Positions 58,251-64,000 of a DNA stretch of 64,000 nucleotides are shown piece after piece. Positions within the stretch are counted from its first letter, which is position 1. The number at the start of each line of letters is the position of its first letter. The notes under the pieces are model-generated. The model was not told the DNA's origin. It saw only the letters and a program-made list of their open reading frames with translations, and made no database searches. The DNA comes from Enterococcus innesii (GTDB lineage: Bacteria; Bacillota; Bacilli; Lactobacillales; Enterococcaceae): positions 310,001 to 374,000 of the forward strand of contig JAHHEN010000003.1 in the NCBI GenBank assembly GCA_018982785.1, given 5' to 3'. The position numbers and the translations under genes are program-made.

Positions 58251-58288
58251 CGTGTGACAACCTGATATTTGTCAATACACGCGTTTTT
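58251..58288 (+). terminator. Hairpin at the predicted 5' end of the murC transcript
   Basis: CGTGT-GACAA (58251-58260) pairs with TTGTC (58268-58272) and ACACG (58276-58280... after an AAT bulge) and is followed by CGTTTTTT. It has terminator form. It may end sprT transcripts, and because it starts at the predicted murC transcription start it may also act as an attenuator or 5' stabiliser. Confidence 0.55.
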
Positions 58289-58322
58289 TACGACGCGGAT
58301 TTGAGAAAAGAGGATTATAATA

Positions 58323-59657
58323 ATGGAAAATCAAAACAAAATACATCATTTTGTTGGAATCAAAGGTTCCGGTATGAGTTCATTGGCTTTGATTCTGCAC
58401 GAAAAAGGCTACCAAGTACAAGGCTCTGATGTGGAAGAATATTTCTTCACTCAACGTGATCTAGAAAAAGCAGCGATCAAATTGTTGCCTTTCGATAAAG
58501 CAAACATTCAACCAGAAATGGTCATTATCCAAGGAAATGCTTTCCCTGACACCCACGAAGAAATCGTACGAGCCAAAGAACTTGGCTTAGAAGTTACTCG
58601 TTATCATGACTTTATCGGCCAATTCATTCAGCCCTATACGAGTATTGCTGTGACGGGCTCTCACGGGAAAACCAGTACGACAGGCTTGCTTTCTCATGTC
58701 TTAAGCGGTATCCGTCCAACAAGTTTCTTGATTGGCGATGGTACCGGTCATGGGGAACCCGATGCGGAATTCTTCTCGTTTGAAGCCTGTGAATACCGTC
58801 GTCATTTCTTAGCCTATTCACCGGATTATGCAATTATGACCAACATCGATTTTGATCATCCAGACTACTTCCACTCGATCGAGGATGTCTTCTCAGCCTT
58901 TCAATCGATGGCAAATCAAGTGAAAAAAGGCATTTTTGCTTTTGGTGATGATGAATACTTGCGTAAACTTGAAGCCGATGTCCCAATCTACTATTACGGG
59001 GTCAACGATAACGACGATGTTCAAGCTAAAAACATTGAACGCACCACCCAAGGTTCAGAGTTCGACGTCTTTATCCATGGTGAAAATATTGGCCATTTTG
59101 TCTTGCCAGCTTTTGGTCAACATAACATCAACAACGCACTCAGTGTGATCGCTGTTGCTTACAAAGAAGGATTGGACATGAAAGAAGTTGCTGCGGAGAT
59201 GATTTCATTTCCTGGAGTGAAACGTCGCTTCAGTGAAAAAATTGTAGCGGATATGACGATCGTAGACGATTACGCCCATCATCCTGCAGAAATCAAAGCA
59301 ACGATCGATGGCGCTCGCCAAAAATATCCAGAGAAAGAAATAATTGCTGTCTTCCAACCGCATACCTTTACTCGTACGATCGCTTTAATGGATGAATTTG
59401 CGGAAGCCTTGGATCTTGCAGACCATGTCTATCTATGTGACATTTTTGGATCTGCTCGTGAATCACGAGGAGATGTTAAAATTGAAGATCTAGGCAATAA
59501 AATTCAAAAAGGCGGAACTGTGATCAAAGAAGAGAACGTATCTCCGCTATTGGATCATCAAAATGCTGTCGTGATTTTCATGGGAGCAGGCGATGTGCAA
59601 AAATTTGAAACAGCCTATGAAAAACTATTAAGCAATACAACTCGTAACGTATTGTAA
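58323..59657 (+). CDS. murC: UDP-N-acetylmuramate--L-alanine ligase MurC
   Basis: First amino-acid ligase of the peptidoglycan stem peptide. The UDP-binding N terminus is [17 protein letters not shown], the ATP loop is [13 protein letters not shown] (near residue 107) and the central ligands are in [20 protein letters not shown] and FQPHTFTRT lie in the C-terminal domain. 444 residues, normal. AAGAGGATT serves as ribosome site. It has its own promoter and terminator. Confidence 0.97.
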   Translation: MENQNKIHHFVGIKGSGMSSLALILHEKGYQVQGSDVEEYFFTQRDLEKAAIKLLPFDKANIQPEMVIIQGNAFPDTHEEIVRAKELGLEVTRYHDFIGQFIQPYTSIAVTGSHGKTSTTGLLSHVLSGIRPTSFLIGDGTGHGEPDAEFFSFEACEYRRHFLAYSPDYAIMTNIDFDHPDYFHSIEDVFSAFQSMANQVKKGIFAFGDDEYLRKLEADVPIYYYGVNDNDDVQAKNIERTTQGSEFDVFIHGENIGHFVLPAFGQHNINNALSVIAVAYKEGLDMKEVAAEMISFPGVKRRFSEKIVADMTIVDDYAHHPAEIKATIDGARQKYPEKEIIAVFQPHTFTRTIALMDEFAEALDLADHVYLCDIFGSARESRGDVKIEDLGNKIQKGGTVIKEENVSPLLDHQNAVVIFMGAGDVQKFETAYEKLLSNTTRNVL

Positions 59658-59663
59658 TCAAAG

Positions 59664-59697
59664 ACTCTTGTGGCGTGTTTGCTGCAAGAGTTTTTTT
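59664..59697 (+). terminator. Intrinsic terminator after murC
   Basis: ACTCTTG (59664-59670) and CAAGAGT (59685-59691), with inner GC pair, followed by six T. Confidence 0.88.
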
Positions 59698-59732
59698 ACC
59701 TTTGAAGTTTTTGCAAAAGCAGCACCGCGAAC

Positions 59733-59760
59733 TTGCACTTTTGTCGGCATCTGATAGAAT
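59733..59760 (+). promoter_or_regulatory. Promoter of the MaoC-like gene
   Basis: TTGCAC (59733-59738) and TAGAAT (59755-59760), spacer 16, 39 bases before the start codon. Confidence 0.6.
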
Positions 59761-59799
59761 ATACTCAGATGAAACTATTCTTTTTGGAGGAATTAAATT

Positions 59800-60273
59800 T
59801 TGAATATAGGGAAACCGCGAAAAATAGGAAAAAGTATTGAAGATATCGAGGAAGGCGATTCGTTATCCTTAACAGAATCGATCGAAGACAATCAACTGTT
59901 GTTATATTTAGGGCTTACTAATGATGCAAATCCTTTGTATATACAACATGACTACACGCAAAAAACTGAGTATCAGCGTCCCATCGTGCCATCCATTATG
60001 TTGATGGGGATCATCACCAGTGCCGTATCGAAACATTTGCCTGGTCCTGGCTCTCATGTAGTCAATTTTTCGGTGAACTTTATTGAACCTGTATATCATT
60101 ATGAAACGTTGACCTTTGAATTCGAAGTGATCAAAGTGGATAAAATGAAAGACGTGGTAACTATTTCGGTTGAAGCGATCAACACAGAAGATCATCGTAT
60201 TTTAGATGCTGTGGTCATGGTCCAGCCACCAAAAGCAGTAGCAGAAAATGAGGAGGAACAACAAGATGAATAA
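59800..60273 (+). CDS. MaoC-like hot-dog-fold protein
   Basis: A 157-residue single hot-dog domain protein. The hydratase-like motif region is NDANPLYIQHDYTQKTEYQRPIVPSIMLMGI, which resembles the (R)-hydratase loop, though the usual Asp-His pair is altered (Asp replaced in context DANPLYIQ), so activity is uncertain. FSVNFIEPVYHYETLTFEFEV is the following beta strand. Start is TTG at 59800, behind TTGGAGGAA. The acidic tail (ENEEEQQDE) contains the ribosome site of the next gene. Confidence 0.8.
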   Translation: MNIGKPRKIGKSIEDIEEGDSLSLTESIEDNQLLLYLGLTNDANPLYIQHDYTQKTEYQRPIVPSIMLMGIITSAVSKHLPGPGSHVVNFSVNFIEPVYHYETLTFEFEVIKVDKMKDVVTISVEAINTEDHRILDAVVMVQPPKAVAENEEEQQDE

Positions 60274-60958
60274 TTTAAACAATGAAACCGTCCGAGCCCA
60301 AGGCTTAAATCGCTTTTATTCAAAAGTGTATTTATTCTTCGGCGTTGGGCTTGCGATCAGTGCGATCTCAGCCTATATTTTTGGGGAAGTCTTCCAAGCG
60401 CAAACCCTGCAATTTATCAGTAACTTTCCGCTAGGATTTATCGGTCTTTGGATCTTACAGATCATTCTAGTTATTGTATTAGGGGTGAAGGCGCAGAAAA
60501 ATCCGTCCTTGACCGTTGCTGGCTTTTTAGTCTATTCGCTCTTGAATGGATTGACCTTGTCTGTGACACTGATGATCTATGACTTTGGATCGATTGTGGG
60601 GGCATTTGTTTCCGCAGCTGTCACTTTTGGTGTCATGTCAGCATTTGGGATCATGACCAAACGTGATCTAAGTGTGGTTGGACGTATCGGCTATGGTCTG
60701 TTGATCGGGATCATCATCTCAACGCTCTTGAATGTATTTATTTTACGCAGTCAACCGGTTGATTTCTTTTTATCGATCGTGACCGTCTTTGTCTTTATGG
60801 GGATCACCGCTTATGACAATCAACAAATCCGCAATGTATACTTCGCAACGAATGGTGGCGCAAATACTGGAGTGGCCGTTTTCATGGCACTACAACTGTA
60901 TTTAGATTTTATCAACTTATTCCTTGCGTTATTGCGAATCTTTGGAAAAAACAACTAA
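60266..60958 (+). CDS. Bax inhibitor-1 (TMBIM) family membrane protein
   Basis: About 230 residues with seven hydrophobic helices. FYSKVYLFFGVGLAISAISAYIFG starts the first helix and ITAYDNQQIRN near the C terminus is the family signature (conserved Asp that forms part of the pore in the related Bacillus YetJ calcium channel). Start ATG 60266 has GAGGAGGAA nine bases upstream and overlaps the MaoC-like gene by eight bases. Confidence 0.93.
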   Translation: MNNLNNETVRAQGLNRFYSKVYLFFGVGLAISAISAYIFGEVFQAQTLQFISNFPLGFIGLWILQIILVIVLGVKAQKNPSLTVAGFLVYSLLNGLTLSVTLMIYDFGSIVGAFVSAAVTFGVMSAFGIMTKRDLSVVGRIGYGLLIGIIISTLLNVFILRSQPVDFFLSIVTVFVFMGITAYDNQQIRNVYFATNGGANTGVAVFMALQLYLDFINLFLALLRIFGKNN

Positions 60959-60990
60959 AAAAAAGTGCGAGGAAACTCGCCTTTTTTTTT
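60957..60990 (+). terminator. Intrinsic terminator after the BI-1 family gene
   Basis: GCGAG-GAAA-CTCGC tetraloop hairpin (60967-60980) with A run before and nine T after. Confidence 0.93.
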
Positions 60991-61084
60991 GTATAAAATG
61001 AGAGAGAAAACAAAGCAATTCATCGCTTTTGTGCCCGTTCTTTGATAGAATAAAGAGGAACTTTTTGAGAAAAGGAGTAATCAA

Positions 61085-63729
61085 ATGCCAAAAAATAAAT
61101 TACTACTCGTTGATGGGAATAGTGTGGCTTTCCGTGCGTTTTTTGCGTTGCATAATTCATTAGAACGGTTTAAAAATGCCAATGGGCTGCACACAAATGC
61201 CATCTATGCGTTTCATACTATGTTTGAAAATGTGATGGCAAAAGAACAGCCAACACATGTTTTAGTGGCTTTTGATGCTGGAAAAACCACCTTCAGGACA
61301 GCGATGTATGAAGATTATAAAGGTGGACGTTCAAAAACCCCTGGGGAATTTAAAGAACAAATGCCTTACATTCGCGAATTGATCAACGCGTTAGGTGTTC
61401 AATACTACGAATTAGATAACTATGAAGCCGATGATATCATTGGCACATTGGCAAATAAAGTCGATAAAGAGCTATTTGATGTCGTCGTTTTATCTGGTGA
61501 TCGCGATTTGACCCAGCTGGCAACGGAGCACGTGAAAGTTGACATTACGGTCAAAGGAGTTAGCGAAATTGAAAGTTATACGCCCGCTCATGTGGCTGAA
61601 AAATATGACGGCCTAACGCCCTTACAAATCATCGACATGAAAGGACTAGCTGGCGATGCTTCCGATAATATTCCCGGCGTCACCAAAATTGGTGAGAAGA
61701 CAGCCATCAAGCTATTGAAAGAATATGGCTCTGTTGAGGGGATCTATGAACACATCGATGAAATGAAAAAAAGCAAGATGAAAGAAAACTTGATCAATGA
61801 TCGTGAGATCGCCTTTCTTTCAAAACAATTAGCAACCATCGATGTGGATGCGCCCATTGAGGTCGATGTCGACAAACTCAAATATGAAGGCAAAGATTTA
61901 GAGAAATTGGTGCCATTCTACCAAGAAATGAACTTTAATAGCTTCTTAGATAAGTTGCAGATTACAGCTGAACCAGTTGAGATGGAAGACATTTTGTTTT
62001 CGGTCGTTGAAGAAGTAACGGAGGATATGTTCCAGGGAGACACAGCATTGTATGTCGAGATGATGGGGGATAACTATCATTTGGAAGACATCGTCGGTGT
62101 TGCTTGGGGCAATCAAGAAAAAATTTATGTCAGCAATCGTGAAGAATTGTTTGAAAGTCCAGTCTTTACCGATTGGTTAAAAGACGAGAAACGTAAAAAA
62201 TTCGTCTATGATGCCAAACGCACGTACGTGGGGTTAAACCGGTACACGACAGCACCAAAAGGAATCGCTTTTGATGTTTTATTGGCAGCTTATCTTTTAG
62301 ATACGAATGATACGAATAATGACATCGCAGGTGTTGCCGCTCACTATGGCTATGATGCGATCCAATCGGATGAAGCGATTTATGGAAAAGGCGCGAAAAA
62401 AGGGCTGCCGGCGGATGAGGAAGACTTCTTTGCTCATTTAGCCCGTAAAGTAGCGGCGATTACAAACCTAACCCCAAAACTTACAGAAGAATTGGCAGCG
62501 AAGAATCAAACAGCGCTATTTGAAGAAATGGAATTGCCTTTATCAATGATTTTAGCTGAGATGGAGATCACTGGAATCAAAGTTGATGCGTCTCGCTTGC
62601 ATCAGATGAAGGGCGAATTTGCGCAACGGTTGCATGAAATTGAAGAAAAAATCTATGCCGAAGCTGGTGAAACCTTCAACTTAAACTCACCGAAACAATT
62701 GGGTGTGATTTTATTTGAAAAAATGGGCTTACCAGTTATCAAAAAAACCAAAACTGGCTATTCGACCGCAGTCGATGTGTTAGAACAACTAAAAGAGCAA
62801 GCACCGATCGTTGAAGACATTTTGACTTATCGTCAAATCGCTAAGATCCAATCAACCTATGTAGAAGGCTTATTAAAAGTGATCCAAGGAGATGGCAAAG
62901 TACATACGCGATATGTGCAAACCTTGACCCAAACTGGTCGTTTAAGTTCTGTCGATCCAAACTTACAAAACATTCCGATTCGTTTAGAAGAAGGTCGAAA
63001 GATCCGCGAAGCCTTTGTGCCACGCGAAGCTGATTGGGTGATCTATTCTTCTGACTACTCTCAAATCGAATTACGGGTGTTGGCACATATTTCAGATGAT
63101 ACCCATTTGAAAGAAGCCTTTATCGAAGGTCAAGATATCCACTCAAGCACAGCGATGCGAGTCTTTGGTATCGAAAAAGCAGAAGATGTGACACCAAATA
63201 TGCGTCGTCAAGCCAAAGCAGTCAACTTCGGTATCGTTTATGGTATTTCTGATTATGGCTTATCCCAGAATCTAGGAATCACCAGAAAAGCCGCCCAACA
63301 ATACATCGATACGTATTTTGAAAAGTATCCTGGGGTGAAAACGTATATGGAGGATGTCGTTCGTGAGGCAAAGGACAAAGGGTACGTTGAAACCTGTATC
63401 ATCGCCGTCGTTACCTACCTGATATCAATTCGCGCAATTTCAATATTCGAACTTTTGCCGAAAGAACTGCCATCAATACACCGATTCAAGGCAGTGCGGC
63501 GGATATCTTAAAAATTGCCATGATCGATCTGGCGAAACGTTTGAAAGAAGAAAAATTAGCAGCAACGATGCTGCTGCAAGTACACGATGAATTAGTCTTT
63601 GAAGTACCTGAATCTGAATTGCCTCGTCTTGACGCTTTAGTGAAAGAAGTGATGGAGCAAGCCGTTGCATTGCATGTCCCTTTACTGACAGACAGCAATT
63701 GGGGCAAAACATGGTACGATGCTAAATAA
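61085..63729 (+). CDS. polA: DNA polymerase I (frame break at 63395)
   Basis: Polymerase for gap filling and Okazaki fragment maturation. The N-terminal 5'-3' nuclease domain starts LLLVDGNSVAFRAFFAL and carries DAGKTTFR and GLAGDASDNIPGV. The middle 3'-5' exonuclease-like domain lacks clear proofreading Asp/Glu motifs, as in Bacillus-type enzymes (inference). Polymerase motifs: A YSSDYSQIELRVLAHI, B RRQAKAVNFGIVYGISDYG, C VHDELVFEVP. One T is missing at 63395 (AACCTGTATC, TT expected); repair gives YVETLYHRRRYLPDIN and about 881 residues. AAAAGGAG precedes the start. mutM follows 15 bases later. Confidence 0.95.
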
Positions 63730-63744
63730 ATGAGGTGAACAGAG

Positions 63745-64000
63745 GTGCCGGAATTACCAGAAGTTGAAACGGTCCGTAAAGGACTTGAAAAACTTGTTTT
63801 GAATAAAACGATCGAATCGGTCGAGATCCTGTGGCCGCGAATCATCGAAAGTCCTGAAGTGCCGATCTTTTCGGCGCTTTTGAAAGGGCAACGCTTTGAA
63901 AAATTCGAACGACGCGGAAAGTTTCTGATTTTTAAATTGACAGATTATGATTTGATCTCACATTTGCGAATGGAAGGCAAGTATGAATATTTTGAGTCAG
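63745..64000 (+). CDS. mutM: Formamidopyrimidine-DNA glycosylase, N-terminal part (truncated by window edge)
   Basis: The N terminus MPELPEVETVRKGL is diagnostic: Pro1 (after Met removal) is the catalytic nucleophile and Glu2 assists in removing 8-oxoguanine and formamidopyrimidines. RRGKFLIFKL and LISHLRMEGKY follow as in the family. The start is GTG at 63745, with TGAGGTGA eight bases upstream. The remainder, including the zinc finger, lies beyond the window. polA-mutM is a conserved Firmicutes pair. Confidence 0.96.
   Translation, partial: MPELPEVETVRKGLEKLVLNKTIESVEILWPRIIESPEVPIFSALLKGQRFEKFERRGKFLIFKLTDYDLISHLRMEGKYEYFES

Overview
The window reads as a chromosomal core region of an Enterococcus-like Lactobacillales bacterium. 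The main clues are the D-aspartate ligase plus aspartate racemase pair that builds the D-Asp cross-bridge of enterococcal peptidoglycan, the Firmicutes neighbourhoods uvrBA, rapZ-yvcK-whiA, cdaA-cdaR-glmM and pyc-ylbC-ylbF-ylbG-rsmD-coaD-ylbL, and strong AGGAGG ribosome sites with several TTG and GTG starts. The base composition and the presence of a pyruvate:ferredoxin oxidoreductase suggest the E. casseliflavus/gallinarum side of the genus rather than E. faecalis; that species-level guess is inference only.

Layout. 1-3.8 kb: end of uvrB, then uvrA. 3.8-6.1 kb: a promoter-leader-terminator unit, D-Asp ligase and aspartate racemase. 6.1-9.0 kb: rapZ-yvcK-whiA. 9.1-13.5 kb: a divergent pair, a cytoplasmic DsbA-like protein and a large pyruvate oxidoreductase. 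13.8-17.2 kb: cdaA-cdaR-glmM, linking c-di-AMP to cell-wall precursor supply. 17.5-19.6 kb: glmS on the minus strand, preceded by a recognisable glmS ribozyme and a near-consensus promoter. 19.6-22.9 kb: an attenuator-like leader, a small unknown gene, sppA, an RDD membrane protein and a TPR-like protein. 23.0-26.4 kb: tig, clpX and engB. 26.6-28.3 kb: an HTH regulator fused to a glycine-periodic hydrophobic repeat, then an IS200-type element. 28.3-30.0 kb: two unknown genes. 30.0-33.6 kb: the fruR-fruK-fruA fructose operon on the minus strand. 33.8-35.3 kb: cytoplasmic alpha-amylase. 35.5-43.2 kb: pcrA, ligA and gatCAB. 43.2-53.6 kb: dgkB, ylaN, ftsW, pyc and the ylb cluster. 53.7-58.2 kb: small conserved genes, a phosphoesterase, tex and sprT. 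58.3-64 kb: murC, a MaoC-like gene, a BI-1 family gene, polA and the start of mutM.

A dominant technical feature is that eleven genes, most of them essential or highly conserved, are broken by fifteen frame breaks. Fourteen of these are explained by loss of a single base from a mononucleotide run, and restoring one base each time gives a full-length protein. I read them as sequencing or assembly errors, not as pseudogenes. Each affected gene is annotated as one CDS across its full span.

Most of the window is ordinary housekeeping. The parts most worth a second look are RNA-level: the interlocked hairpins ahead of the 96-residue gene at 19746, the glmS ribozyme, the independent leader RNA ahead of the D-Asp ligase, the hairpin at the predicted 5' end of the murC transcript, and two genes whose ribosome sites lie in perfect stems (the HTH gene and the IS200 transposase). 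No tRNA, rRNA, CRISPR array or prophage was seen.
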